NCBI GenBank assembly: GCA_013397435.1
Contig: VZRG01000354.1
Location: forward strand, 480,206-544,205
DNA length: 64,000 bases
Direction of reading: 5' to 3'
From: Erythrocercus mccallii
Lineage: Eukaryota; Chordata; Aves; Passeriformes; Dicruridae
The notes under the pieces are model-generated. The model was not told the DNA's origin. It saw only the letters and a list, made by a program, of their open reading frames with translations, and made no database searches. How positions within the stretch are numbered: the first letter of the stretch is position 1; each line of letters opens with the position of its first letter. The translations under genes were made by a program, and so were the position numbers. Shown piece after piece: positions 46,263 through 58,379 of this stretch.

Positions 46263-47429
46263 AAGGGAGGAGAGGGGTTTGCCCCAGGCTCAGCGTCGCT
46301 GCAGCCTGGGGCTTGGCTCTCCTTGCTGAGCTGGCTGAGGGTCATTTGTCTCCCCCAATATGTCTGGGTTTGATCAGCCCTTCCGTCCTGGAGCTCAGAG
46401 ACTTCCCCCGATGACAATCTCGTCAAAACCATTCCATTTCCACACAATTCCTCGGCTTTGACAGCTCCACATTTTCTGACAAAACCCAAACCAAAACAAG
46501 GCGCCCTTGGAAATTTCTCAAGCAGCTGCAGGGGAACGCTGATGAGATTGGACATATTTGGGTGAGAAAAGGAATGGGAACAACCCTCAGCTTTCCTACT
46601 TTGGTTCCCAAGGATTTGATTTCAAAGCATGGACAGAACCGCCTCACCCCGGGTGACACAGAGCCACCACCCGTCACCTTCACACCATGTGGGGACCACC
46701 TTGGGCACAGAGAATGACAGTGGTGACAATTTAGGGAGGAAAATCAGAGGTTCTGGGCACCAGAGTGTGTGGAGGAGGTTTGCTGTGAGAAGAGTGACAC
46801 GGCTCCAGTGTGCTCCCATCCACTCTCTGGTGCCATCACTTCCCAGACATCATTCTCCCAGTAACTGGCCAAGAAATGTCAGTTTTTTGAACCTCTCTTG
46901 CTTTGTAATATTTTTCCCCTGTAACAGCAACATTCTTGCCTAAAATTTGAAGGTCATTCAAGGCTGAGCTGTGTTGACTCAATTTTTCCAAGTCAGGAAC
47001 CTCTTTTGGTCTTTTCTCAGCAGCTTCTTCACTCCTCCTTGGTCTGGAAAAATGAGGTTTCCCTGAAAAACCTCCAGCCCTACTCATGTGTGAGAGACAC
47101 AGGCATTTCTCTGTTTCACAGGTTGCTGTGCAAAGAGTAAGAAACAAAAAACCTGATTTTTGAAATGTAATTTTGGTTAAACCCCACTAAGGGTTATATT
47201 TATAAAACAAACAATCCTTGGGCTTATTTGTCTTAAATGAGCCCCCAAATATTTATCATCTGCCTGTTTACCCAGTCAGCCACTGGGATGAGGAAAGGCA
47301 GAACTGGGAGGATGGACAGGGACCACCAGCAATGGGAATTGAGTCCAGAGCCTTCCCTACACCAGGACTCTGCTCAGAGAACCTCCTGTGGGTGCTCCTG
47401 TGAATGCTCAGGGCCAGTGCAATAAATTG
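46263..47429. other. non-coding stretch, no recognised feature
   Basis: No exon or repeat family is recognised. The interval 46890-47230 is moderately AT-rich. Confidence 0.4.
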
Positions 47430-47592
47430 AATCATGGAATGATTTGGGATGGTTTGGGTTGGAAGGGACCCTAGAGCCCATCTCATTCCTCACCCTGCCA
47501 TGGGCAGGGATGCCATCCACTATCCCAGGCTGCTCAGATCCCTGTCCAACCTAGCCTGGAATGCTTCCAGGGATGGGACAGCCATAGCTCTG
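47430..47592 (-). mobile_element. CR1 LINE 3' fragment, minus strand
   Basis: The plus strand reads 'aatcatggaatgatttggga', 'ggtttgggttggaagggacc', 'cctgccatgggcagggatgc', 'atccactatcccaggctgct' and 'gaatgcttccagggatggg'. It is 5'-truncated with a well-kept tail. Confidence 0.92.
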
Positions 47593-48374
47593 TGACCTGG
47601 GATTTGTTCAGGGCATTCAGCCTGGCACCCCAGCTGCAGCCCAGATTTGACTCCTCCAATTCTCCATTGTCTCCTTCCAGCTGGGAGCTGCCCCAGGAGC
47701 TCTGTGCTCTTCCCAGCCCCAGCCCTGTGCTTCTACAGCTGATGCCAGAAACGCCCTTCAGGCACTCTGCTGACTCCCGAATCCCAATCCTGCCATTCCT
47801 TGTGGAAGGGTCGGCACTCAGTCGGCAGAATTCCTGCATGGAGCTCTTGCACCTCACTGGGAGTCCTGCTGCCGGCATGGCACGGGCACGGCACGGCATG
47901 GCACAGCCCTCATGCAGGGCAGCTGCCTGCGGACACAAAGGAATTCACCAGAATTAGTGGATCCGCCACCTCCGGAGGAGTTCAAGTGCTCAGCAATTAT
48001 CTCCTGAACCACCGTCCCACCTTCCTCTGGGAATGCCCCGAGGCGCCGCCTCGCAGCGAGGGCTAATGTGTGGATTATTGCAGCATTTTAAAACTCGGCT
48101 GTTTTGTAAATTGGGATTATCCACTGAAACCAAGAAGACTTTCAAGAAGGAGCAGCCCTTCACCCCCTCCTCGCTCTCTGCAGTCCCTCTAACAGCAGCA
48201 CAGCCACGGGGAAGGGCTCATTTTTCAAATTCTCCATCTCAAACACTTCCTTCTCAATCAACATCAAGCCTCTCCCTCCTGCTCCCTTTCTCCAGTGCCA
48301 AGGAGCTGCACCTCTCCCTGTCCCCGTCTCCCACCGAGAATCCAGGCAGTTCTGAATTGCCAGAGATCTGCAGG
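47593..48374. other. non-coding stretch, no recognised feature
   Basis: GC-rich unique DNA. A short run of GGCAC/GGCAT words lies at 47876-47905. No exon is recognised. Confidence 0.4.
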
Positions 48375-48424
48375 TTTTAAGATTCCTTCCAACCCAAAGC
48401 ATCTTGTGATTCCGTAATTCTGTG
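48375..48424 (+). mobile_element. CR1 tail fragment
   Basis: Only the end of a CR1 is present: 'gttttaagattccttccaacc', 'caaagcatcttgtgattcc' and 'gtaattctgtg'. It is very short but the order of words is diagnostic. Confidence 0.75.
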
Positions 48425-51400
48425 TGGGGTTCCCAGACAACCCCTCAGCCCCTGGCCCGGGGGTTAGAGGCCTGTGGGACACCCAGGGAGCCTCCCCAGA
48501 GCCCTGGGCAGAGCCATCAGATTCCCAGGCACCAGGCCAAAGCAACCCAGCTGTGAGATGTGGCTGGGAGTCCACTGGCAGCGTCTTCCCAGACCCAAAA
48601 TATTTTAATGAAATATTTCAGTTTCGATGAACTGGCACTTTCTTTCCAACCAAGTTTCCCTCAGCTTTAGCTGGAGGAGCCCAGTGCTGGGAGCAAGTCC
48701 AGATCCCACAGCCCTCCCTTCCCCACAATGCTCCAACCACCAGCAGGGCTTGACTGAGCCAGGTCCTGCATCCATGGCTGTCACCTCCACTCCTGGCCAG
48801 GCTGGGATGTGTGGCCAACAGATTTGAACTAGTGCTGAAGTCGAGCTTTGGACAAAAGCCTCTGTCTGCTCCCAGAATTACCTCAAATAATTTGCTTTCC
48901 CAAGACCTTTAAACTGGGATATTCTAATAACACTTCCAGGGGAGAATTTCATACACACCAAAGGTATCAGTGGGACCAGTTGCCACTTTCTTCTTCCAGG
49001 AATTCCTTTTCTGTAGGATTTTCTCTTTTTCTTTCTTTCTGAGCAGCACAGAGGGCTCATCCTGTTGGGCTGTGACACAGGATGACCATCAGCCCAAAGA
49101 TCCCGATCCCAAACCTAACACCAGCCTGACCAGTGGGGTGAAACTCATCCCCCTCCCTGGATTCTTGGCAGAGCAGCACAACAAAGACGGAAAACCAAGG
49201 AGGTTTCTTCGGAAAGCTGTTTCCATTTTCTGGAGCATTGTTCCATGGGTATGAAGTGGAGCTATTTCCCTGGAGTTTATCCCAGCTGAAACCCAGGAAC
49301 CGCAGATTTTACCATAACGGGATGTGCCTGCAGACCCTCCTGGCACAGAGTGGCCCCACCCCAGGAAATCTGGGATTTCCTAAAGGGAATGGATTGTCCT
49401 TGTCCAGGATGGTCCCTGACTTGGTTTGGGAATTGAGCTAGAAGGTCCCAGGAGACACTGGCCTCTGAGGGCTCCTCAATTTGCAAAGGTTTATTTTAAA
49501 AAAAGATTTAAAGGTCATCAAAATTATTCAGCATTTTCTGGCTGGGTGTGACACCAGCCCCATTCCTGGTTGGCACATCCTCTCCTGCTTTTGCAAAGTG
49601 TGCCTCCATGGGTGATGCTGTCTACAGGCCCTTGAAAATGTTACAGTTCCAGCGTCTCTCATTTGCTTCTCTTCCTTCTTCCAGCTGCTTCCCAGTGAGG
49701 AGGAGGGAAAACCCCTCAGGTTGCCCCTGACACCCCTCCTTGATGTCTCTGTCCTCCCATTAGCTCGGTGCCCCCACCAGGATGCCATTGGGAGCAGGGT
49801 CACCTTTGTCTCCTTTCATCCCCTCTGTGACATTCAGGTGCTGTCATGAGGGGCAGGGAGGATTTTCATCTTGAAGGATTTCCATTCTGAGGGATGCTGC
49901 TGAGCCCCCAGGGGCCTGCCATTAAAAAGAAGAGGAATGAGATGAGAGGAGAAAAAGGCAAGCCCAGCTTTCCTGGCTCTTTCTTTTCCCTTTTGCCCCC
50001 CCAGTCAGAAGTCCTTAATTGGTCTGAACTCTGTGGGTGTCACGAGGAGCCCTCCTGGACCACTGACCCCACACAAGACCCCACACAAGACCCTGGCTCA
50101 TCGGCTGTAGAAGGAGAGGCAGGAGCTACTCATCTTTCTTCCCTGCTCCCATCAAAAACGCTGATTCCTGCAAAGCTGTGACAGAAAAATGTGGAATAAA
50201 TAATTGCAAAGATCTGAAAAATGTTATTTTTTTGTGGTGGGAAATACATTTGGGGGAAGGATGAAAAATAAATAAGAGGGAAAGGTTTTGAACTGATGAA
50301 TAAAACAGGGTCTCCTCATAGTGTCCCAGAGAGACCTCACTTGCCATTAATGGGGAAAGCAAATTGGAGGCTAATTGCTGGATCTGGAGAGGGGTTTGTG
50401 ACGTAGGAAACAGGATCTGAGTTATGATTGCTGTGTTCTGGGCGCAAGTGAGCACTAGAGGGAAGCAGCTTTAGCCATCAGGTGTCCAGGGTTGGGAGCC
50501 ATGGGGATTTTGGGATGTGGCATGGCCCAGGCAGGAGCGGGTGGGACAGGGCAGCTCCTCCTCCCTCCTCTGGAGAGCATCCCAGGATGGCAGCTGTGAC
50601 CCCATTCCATGGTAGGCTGGAGCATCCATGGTCCTGCAGCTTCACCCAGCACCTCCAGCTCCACATTCCTGTTCTCCCAACACCACTTCCTGCCCTTTCT
50701 GGGGCAATGGGATATGTTCATGGACTCTTCTCACCCAAAGTTGCCCAAAAATTCACCACTGGAGATGCTCTGAATTCCAGTGGTGGAATCGTCTTCCCTA
50801 CCATCACCTTGTGGGAGGCATCTCCATGGAAATGGTGATGGAGAAGAGAGGGCACAGTGGGACACAGGGACACAAGGCTGTGGGAGCATCACAATTCAAA
50901 GAGGAGATGCAGCAGCTTTTTCCTGCTCTTCCTGCTTGAAGGCAGAGAGAGAAACAAAGGGAAGAGAGGGAAATAAAAGAAGATGGAGGACAGGAAGGGA
51001 AGAAGATAGGACAGGTGTTTTCCACTTGCCTGTTGAGCAGAATTATTTTTGGGAGGCTCTGAGGGGTCTCAAATAGAAACAGCCCATGACATGCAGCCCC
51101 TGCTACCCGGTGGCTCTTGAGGGTTGTTGTTTGAGTGCAGATGGTCCTCAAGTCTTGGTGGGCTCGGATCATCACAATGGGGAAAGAATTCCAGAGGCTG
51201 CATTTACCCACTGCCCAAACCAGGACACCCTATGTATTCCAGCTGGGAAAGTGATGAGTAAATTCCAAAGCTCCTGAAAGCCAGCCCCAGCTGAGCACTG
51301 TTCAGGAGGTGTTCTCAGGGCTCCCCCCACCAGCCCACCCAGATTTCACTCCCAACAAACAATTCCCACCCCCAGTCCAATCACCAGGAACACTGGGATA

Positions 51401-51714
51401 AGGCACACATGATGCTGGAGCTGAACACCCCCACAGGCAGCCAGGAAAAGGAGCAGAGTCACCCTCGGAGGCTGGCACCATGCTGTGTTTCATAGAAATG
51501 AGGAAATATTTTATGCATCAAAAATAATATTTTGGCAAGATCTTTCCCAGGCACTTGTAAGTGCTTATCACGGCATGAAAGCCTGGATGCTCCAGGCCCT
51601 TGGACTCCGATGCTCTTTGTTCTTGTACAACCTGATGTAGGTGCTGCTGCAGAGAGAAAAATAAACACCAAAATCGGAATAAACACCCCGTTGTCTGCTG
51701 CCCCCACCAACTGT
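48425..51714. other. non-coding stretch, no recognised feature
   Basis: No exon or repeat family is recognised. The interval 50195-50300 is AT-rich, and a two-copy CCCCACACAAGA repeat occurs at 50068-50091. Confidence 0.4.
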
Positions 51715-51990
51715 GTCTGTTCCTAAAATAATTTTGTCTGTGTTAAATGCTGACTAATTAATGTGCACATATTTAGAAAAGGATTAACATCAATAATAAT
51801 CAATGCAGATCTATTATGGCTAATTACGGATGTGGATCTATTGCACAGCTCCTAATCTTCTATAAATATGGTTTTTATAATCACTTTGTTAGCAGGTATC
51901 TAAAGCAATGCAAAGAATTTGCAATACAGGTTAGAGCCTGGCTCTGTTCCAGCTCAGGTAATTACACCCTGGTCTATCCCTCTGCAGCTC
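51715..51990. promoter_or_regulatory. AT-rich candidate enhancer-like conserved element
   Basis: This is the most enhancer-like block in the window. It holds TAATTA at 51755-51760 and 51821-51826, an AATAATAATCAAT run near 51791, a MEF2-like CTATAAATATGG at 51860-51871, and 'gcaatgcaaag' near 51905. AT content is far above the flanks. A plus-strand frame of 74 codons (51816-52040) crosses it, but it shows no known domain and its composition follows the AT-rich DNA, so I do not call it coding. Conservation must be tested by alignment. Confidence 0.42.
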
Positions 51991-53326
51991 CCCCTGGGAA
52001 TATATTTAACTTCTTACCCAGAAATGTCTCATGCCACTGAGGGTCATGTGCTGTGACACCACAAAGGACACAGAGCACAGGGGGGGATGTGGGATCGCTC
52101 TGGGTGAGCCTCAGAACATGCTGGGTATGTTTAGTCCATCACAACTTGGGATTAGGTTGTTAATAGTCCCTACAGAATGTAGGAACAGCTCTTTAGTCTA
52201 GGGAAAGAGGCTGTTAAACAACAAGGATGATCTGAGAGATTTGTTGGATGAAACCTTTTGCTTTGTGTGTCTGGGGTCCTCACTGCTCCACAGCCACCGG
52301 TGCTGCAGCTCACGTGGGGCTGATCCATCCCAGCATCCCAGCAGGGTTTGGTGCTCGGATCCCAAGGAGCCCCAGCTCTGCGGGATGCTCAGCTGCTCGG
52401 CCATGGAGCAGCAGGAATGGGCAGTGGGAGCTCTGCAGAGCCTGGCGGGATGCGGGATCTGGACTGGAAGAGGAAGACCATAATCCAGCAGCAGGAAGTC
52501 TGGGAGCTGAGTGAGCAATGATTCCCTCCCATCTCTGCCCAGGCTGCTGAGCTGCTTCTGAATTTGGAAGCACCAGCCCCTGTTGGTTTGTTGGGGGTTT
52601 TTTTCCCTTTTTTTTTTTTTCTGAGTAGTAAGCTTGGGAAAAGTGAGCTGGGATGGGAGCTGTCACACTGTGAATGGGAAAGAGGTGACAGCTGCACAAA
52701 CCTTGGTCTGTCCAGGAGGCTCAGGAAGCAAAAAACAACATCCATGTTTCACCACAACCCCAGTTACAACGGGGTTAAATATGGCACTTCAGCAGTCAAA
52801 ACATCTTTCCAAAGTCTCCTCAGGCTGGAGCCCCCTCCAAGAGCCATGGGAAGGAGGGCTCGTAACAGAATCCGCTGCCCCAGATTATGCAGTGTCCAAC
52901 TGTGTAATTGAGATTAGTCACTTCTTCCCCCGTGCCCAGAAATACCTTTCATGTCTGGAACACCCTTCCCCATCCCAAACCACTTGAACTTTGAGACTTG
53001 TTGGCGATGGAGATGGAGGAGGAGAGGGCAGGGTGGGATCCATCAGCCAGGCAGCACTTCCTGAGTGTCCCATGCTGGTCTACAGGGTGAGATACCACTC
53101 AGGGACCTTGAACAGCAGCTTCTCTGCCTCCCTGCCACCACGTTGTGCCTCATCCCCCAGAGGTCTGTGGTGTGACTCTGATCAATCATTTGATCATTGG
53201 CAAACCCAGCTCTCGTGACCTTCTCAGGTGCTGTGGTAACAGCAAGACAGGTGGCAAGGGTGACCTGAAATCTGGCAGGGCTTTATTTAAACCTAAAGCT
53301 GGGATCAGCAGTGCTGAATTAACAAC
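51991..53326. other. non-coding stretch with a T13 run
   Basis: A T-run lies at 52608-52620, preceded by another short one near 52598. No exon or repeat family is recognised. Confidence 0.4.
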
Positions 53327-53380
53327 TGCACTTGATGATCTTAAAGGTCTTTTCCAGCCTAAACTATTCCATGGTTCTCC
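53327..53380 (+). mobile_element. CR1 tail fragment
   Basis: The words 'cacttgatgatcttaaagg', 'tcttttccagcctaaac' and 'tattccatggttctcc' form the end of a CR1 of the 'gatcttagaggtcttttcc' subfamily. The rest of the element is missing. Confidence 0.78.
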
Positions 53381-55229
53381 AAACCATTCCTGCCTGCTCC
53401 CACAAGGGAGACAGCACAGTTTCACCAGGCAGTCTGGGGAGGTGAGGAACCCTCTAAGCTGCCAGGGGGGATAATTCTCCTTCCTTCAGCAGTGGGAGTG
53501 AAGCAGACATGGGGTTTCTTGAAATTCTCCAGGATTTGGTAATGTGCAATAGCCTGCAGTCATGTGGTGGTTTCCCAGCCTGGAAGAGGTGGGAATCTCC
53601 CTGCAGTCATCATAAGGAAAGTATGTGTGACCTTGCTTGTCTGTTCCTTTGTGGAGCTGAAAGGAAAGATGCCCACCCCAGGCAGACTGGGTTGGGGTCA
53701 GGAGCATCCCAACCACACGGAGGTGTCACTGCAGGGACACAGGGCATGTCCTGGGACATGGGGCTGGGTAAAGCAGCCTTGTCAGCGTGGGACAGGGAGG
53801 GCAGCCCAGCTTCCTGCTCCAAGAGGTTCTGAGGCTGCTGGGCTGGATGATGGTGAGGGACATCCAGATTCCTGCTCCAGAAGGTTCTGGGATTGCTGGG
53901 AGGCTCAGCAGGCCGTGCTGTTGGCACAGCCGTGCGTGCAAGCTTTGCTTTTCCATTTTAACCTAAAGACCCGAAAAGATTGGGTTCCAGCTGACAAGTC
54001 ATAAAAGCTGTCGTGTCCTGTATCACAGCAAACATCTGCCAGAGGCATGGCTCCCAGTGGGATCAGAACTCCAACACGAGTTCAAGGGCTTTTTGGGGGC
54101 TTGCTGGAAGAGAGCCGAGGGAGGAAGAGGAGCAGCAGTGCCCCCGAGGTCCTCTTGGCCAACCGCAGAGGAATTGCAGCTTGGGCTGGAGCTGGGGCAG
54201 ACCCAGCAAGACTCTCCAAAGGTCAGCAGCATTCCAGCTGCGGGAGCTGCGGGACAGCCGCTCTGGGTAACTGGAGAAGGAGCCAGATAAGCTGCTGGAA
54301 GACAGAGTTTAAGGCAGCTCGTCTCTGCCGTAGGGGGGCTGCTGTGTTTATGGGTTCTGCTCTCAGGATGGGATAGGTTTGCACTTTACTGGAGCTCACC
54401 CGGAGCCTCAGAGCCCCTTCTTGGCACCAGCAGCGCTGGGGATCGTGGGCCTTAGGGCTGAGTGTGGGAGGGTTCATGGGAGCAAAGCCCCACAGGGGAT
54501 GGGAGGGAAGGATGGAAGGAAGGATGGGGGGAAGGAGGTGCTCCGACCTGAGCCCTTCCTCTTCCTAAAGCAACCCCAATGAAGGGAGCTGACTCACATC
54601 CCTCTGCCAGACCTTGCTGCCCACCCCCTCTGCCCCCATGGTGTGGGATGCAGGACAGTCACGGGGCTGGAGCCCAGGAAAAGTGGCTGGGAGAGGAGGG
54701 CTGGTGACCAGGCTGCATCCCAGAGGTGTCACAGTGGCTGTGTCCTGCTCTGGTGGCACAGTGTCCCTGTCCTGCTGCCAGAGAGTGCAGCCATGGGGCT
54801 GTACAGACCATTGCACAGCCCCCCAGTGCACTCCAGCCATCCCAGCTCCCCATGCAGTGCAGGCAGCAGAGGAAAAGCCCCAGTGCCAGTGAGGGAAAGC
54901 CAAAGCAGAGCCGTGTGTGGCAACTGAGCAGGAAATGAGTGAAGACCCTGCAGGACTCACTAATGGCCTCCAGCGCGTGCCTCTGCCTCGAACGAGGCCT
55001 TCACTGTGCGAGTTTGGACACATCCCATTTCCCACAGACCCTCATTATCCTACTCGTGTTCACCGCAGCTCTCCATAAATATTTTATGAGCATCCTCTTT
55101 GCAAGGCTTTCATTCGGATTTGCCCTGTGAAAGCGTCTGCCAGGCAAGGAGAAGAGAGGGGAAATGAATAACAAGAATGATCACGGAGAAGGGTGGGAGG
55201 GGATGGAGGGGATGGTGGGGAGATGGAGC
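53381..55229. other. non-coding stretch with a small duplication
   Basis: Two imperfect copies of an approximately 58-bp unit lie side by side at 53793-53908, sharing TTCCTGCTCCA and a GGTTCTG..GCTGGG segment. A GGAA-rich stretch occurs at 54500-54540. No exon is recognised. Confidence 0.45.
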
Positions 55230-55257
55230 CTCTCTCTCTCTCGCTCTCTCTCTCTCC
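55230..55257 (+). repeat. (CT)n microsatellite with one interruption
   Basis: A CT dinucleotide run of 28 bases is broken once by a G (TCGCTC). Confidence 0.93.
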
Positions 55258-55616
55258 CCTCGATAACTGGGTTATCTCATCTCTGCTCTTGTGTGATAAC
55301 AGCACAGCAGCTGTGTCCCTAAGCCGGGATCCTTCGGAGCGCTGTTCTCGGGAGCGGTGCCCAGCTGCCTCTGCCACCACCCAGGGGGACAGAGCCCACC
55401 TGTGCCCTGTCCTCCCGGGGCTGGGGAGAGGGAGATCGAGGAGAGAAAACAGCCCCAGCACAAGGAGACACGGCCACCTGCTGTGCCCTGCCTGGCTGAG
55501 GCCCTGACACGTGGGAATGTTTTAGCACATCCAATCCTGCCCACGCCAGGCACAGCAGGAGCCCTGGATCAGCAGGGGCAGGTGTGTGGGGCACAGGTGT
55601 GCTCCGACTGGGCAGC
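55258..55616. other. non-coding stretch, moderately CpG-rich at left
   Basis: A few clustered CpGs lie at 55320-55450. No exon is recognised. Confidence 0.35.
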
Positions 55617-55980
55617 TCCAACACAGCATCCAAACACAGCATCCACACACAGAGTTCCACGCATGGCATTCCCTGCACACAGCATCCACACACAGCATCC
55701 ACACACAGCATTCCCTGCACACAGAATTCCACACACAGCATTCCCTGCACACAGAATTCCACACACAGAATTTAACACACAGTATCCTCCAACACAGCAT
55801 CCACACATAGCACTCCTTGCACACAGAATTCCACACACAGGATCCTCCAACACAACAGCCACACACAGAATCCATACACAGCATTCCCTGAACACAGAAC
55901 TCCACACACAGAATTCCACACACAGCATCCACACACAGCATTCCCACACACAGCATCACCCATTCCCCACACAGAATTCC
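55617..55980 (+). repeat. irregular minisatellite, 12-16 bp units
   Basis: About 25 variants of a CACACAG-cored unit fill 364 bases. The variants alternate between CAGCATCCACACA, CAGAATTCCACACA and CAGCATTCCCTGCACA. The unit length is not constant, so the array is a mosaic and not a clean tandem. It lacks stop codons in several frames of both strands, producing a His/Thr-rich reading on the plus strand and a Cys/Val-rich reading on the minus strand. Both are artefacts of the repeat. Confidence 0.9.
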
Positions 55981-58097
55981 CTGGGCCAGTGTGCAGATGG
56001 GGGCATGTGTCACCAATTCCATCTTGTCCCCTTGGCTCAGACACGTTGGCCATGGCCTTGTTTTACTTTGGGACCTGTCCTCCCTCCCCTCCTACCCCTG
56101 TGTGCTGCAGCCCTGGCCGCAGGGTTTCTCTCCTCTGGTTTCCAAGGCAGAGTCCGAACCCATTCCAGCCCACCTCCACCCTCCTGCCTGTCCTGCTTCA
56201 TGAGTGAGCTGAGGCTGGCTGGGAAGCAAGAATTCCATTTAGGGGAAAAAAAACCCAACAAACCCTGAGGTTTGGAAATTGGTTTTCATCATCATTTTGA
56301 AGAGGGAGTGAAGTGCTGATGACACCAAGGCAGGAAGGGAGCCTCTGGCACCGCTCTCCCTCTTTGTGACCGTGGCCCTGCAATCCTGCATTTCTGTGGA
56401 TGAAGGACCTGGGGCAGAGCTCAAACCATTCCTGGGCCCTCTCCAGAGAACTCCATTTATGGACCTCATAAATCTTCTCATCTGTCCAATGGGATAACCC
56501 TCCCATCCCGCTGGAGGAGCTGCATTGCAAATTCCTCACCAGCCAAAGCTTTTCCCAGAAAGGGGCTGAGCTGGGCTGAGTTGGGTGAGCAAGGGGTGAC
56601 AGGGGGCTGGTGCTGCCCCAGGAGCCACAGCCCCAAGCCCAGGGGGTGGGGTTTGAGGGTCTCTTGGGCCCCTCTGGAATTGTAAATTGTCTCTAATAAA
56701 TGAGGTTAAGGCAATAGGGATATTCCAGAAAAGCACCCATACCCAGGACACAGCAAATCCCACTTCCCTCTCCTGGCCCTGTAGCCCACACAGCCACAGA
56801 GGCTTGTCAGGAGAGGGTTTCTCACCAGATTTTCCTTCAGAAGATGCTTTTTACAAGTGTGTGTTTATGAATGAGGAGCTGGGCTTCCACCCTTCCCTTT
56901 GCACAACAGCATCTCTTGCCGCTGGGGTTTTCCTGCTGAGGTACATTCCTAAATAAATAAATAAAGCAGTTAAATAATTTCCTGTCTAATTGGTAAGAGG
57001 ATGAAATGAGTGACCTAATCAGCCTTTTCTCTGTTGTTTCTGCCTGACTCTGACCTTACTCGGCCCAGCCTGGCAGTACAAGGAGCCCGGTGTGTGTGGC
57101 TGGGTTGGCCTCATTTTCCCTGGAGCAGACGTGGGAAGCATCAGGCTCATGGGCTCTGAGCTTTCCTCGGCTCATTTCAATCCCATCAACCCTTACCTGG
57201 AGCTGCAGAGGCCATAAAGCTTCTCTGTGTATCCCAGTTCTCCGCGTGCAGCTGTTGGGAAGCAGGCCAGCCCGAATGTTTGTTGAGATGCTCCCATAAA
57301 ACTAAAAAAGCCTGGAATTACCCCAAGCCAGGCTGGTCTCCTGTGCCCCAGTGCAGCCAATGCTGGCTCCAGGGTGTGTTGTCAGTGTCCAGCCCTGGAT
57401 GGTGCAAGGAATCTGCTCCAGGATTTGTTACTGAGGGGGAGGAGAAGCCAGGAATGCTCCTCTCAGGACTGGGCTGGGTCCCAGCATGCAGAAGCAAAAC
57501 CAGAACTAGGTCCTCTGTCCTTGATAAGAGGAATTTGGTGTTTCTCACGTGTCTCTGCTGCAATGAGCCATCCCTGCTCACTGTGTCACCTCCAAGGAGC
57601 TGCAGGGCTGCACACTTTGGAAGTTCAGCTGATCTCCCAGGGCCACAGCAAGACAGCCCCATCACTTCCCAGAGATGAGTTTCTCACTCCTCTGCCTCTC
57701 TCTGTTGGATTATTTCCCTAAAATTTATCATCTGTTTTCCTTCCCTCAATCCCACCTTCCAAACTCCACATTCCTCTACCTTTCTAAATCATTCCCCTCC
57801 CTTTTGTCTGCTGACACCTTTAAACCAGCTGAAGGTCAATGGTTTGGCACCTTTCCCCAGCTTTTCTGCCTCTTCCACCCCAACACAAGCAGACTGTCCC
57901 CATGGGGTGTCCCCACTTTAAAGCTGATTTTCCCTCCTGGTTCCATGACCCAGCTCCCACGTGACAGCCATGAACAATAAAAGCCTTGGGGTGAATTGCT
58001 CAGCTGCCTGCACTGGAGGTTTCCCAGTTTTCCAGCAGCTGTGCTGATGTGTTGGCCATACACAGGTGAGAACATCTGCCACCCCACCCAGATGGGC
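55981..58097. other. non-coding stretch, no recognised feature
   Basis: A short AAAT run occurs at 56952-56966 in an AT-rich patch to about 57010. No exon or repeat family is recognised. Confidence 0.4.
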
Positions 58098-58215
58098 ATC
58101 CTCTTTCTCCTCTTTCTCCTCTCTCTCTTCTTTCTCCTCTTTCTCCTCTTTCTCCTCTCTCTCTTCTTTCTCCTCTTTCTCCTCTTTCTCCTCTTTCTCC
58201 TCTTTCTCTCCAGCC
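58098..58215 (+). repeat. polypyrimidine array, 9-bp CTCTTTCTC units
   Basis: Almost pure C/T for about 115 bases. The base unit is 9 bp (CTCTTTCTC), and every fourth unit is replaced by a CTCTCTCTT-type variant, giving a 36-bp higher-order period. The other strand is pure purine and reads KEE/REE repeats, which is a by-product of the sequence. The array ends in 'tttctctccag', which looks like a splice acceptor. Confidence 0.95.
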
Positions 58216-58379
58216 CTCTCCATGCAATTCCTTGGGCTCTGCTGTTCCCCTACCTGTCTTGTCTCCTTCGTGCCCATGTCTCGTCCATCTCTTGGTGTTT
58301 GGGGTGTGTTCCCAAATCCTGGCCGAGCAGGGGCAGCTCTGGCTCCGGGGAGAGTCAGGCAGGGAGGGCTCCGTGCTCC
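58216..58379. other. non-coding stretch between pyrimidine array and CpG island
   Basis: Nothing is recognised. CpG density begins to rise toward the right. Confidence 0.4.

Noticed and set aside
51816..52040. A 74-codon plus-strand frame that reads superficially like a protein and is followed by a donor-like GTTAG
   Set aside because: It coincides with the AT-rich candidate enhancer, shows no known domain, and a single short frame is expected by chance.
55357..56268. A 303-codon plus-strand open frame
   Set aside because: It is open because it crosses the CACACAG minisatellite. The repeat is also open on the other strand, and no domain is recognisable.
57918..58277. A KEE/REE-rich coiled-coil-like minus-strand frame
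   Set aside because: It is a direct translation of the 9-bp purine repeat and not evidence of a gene.
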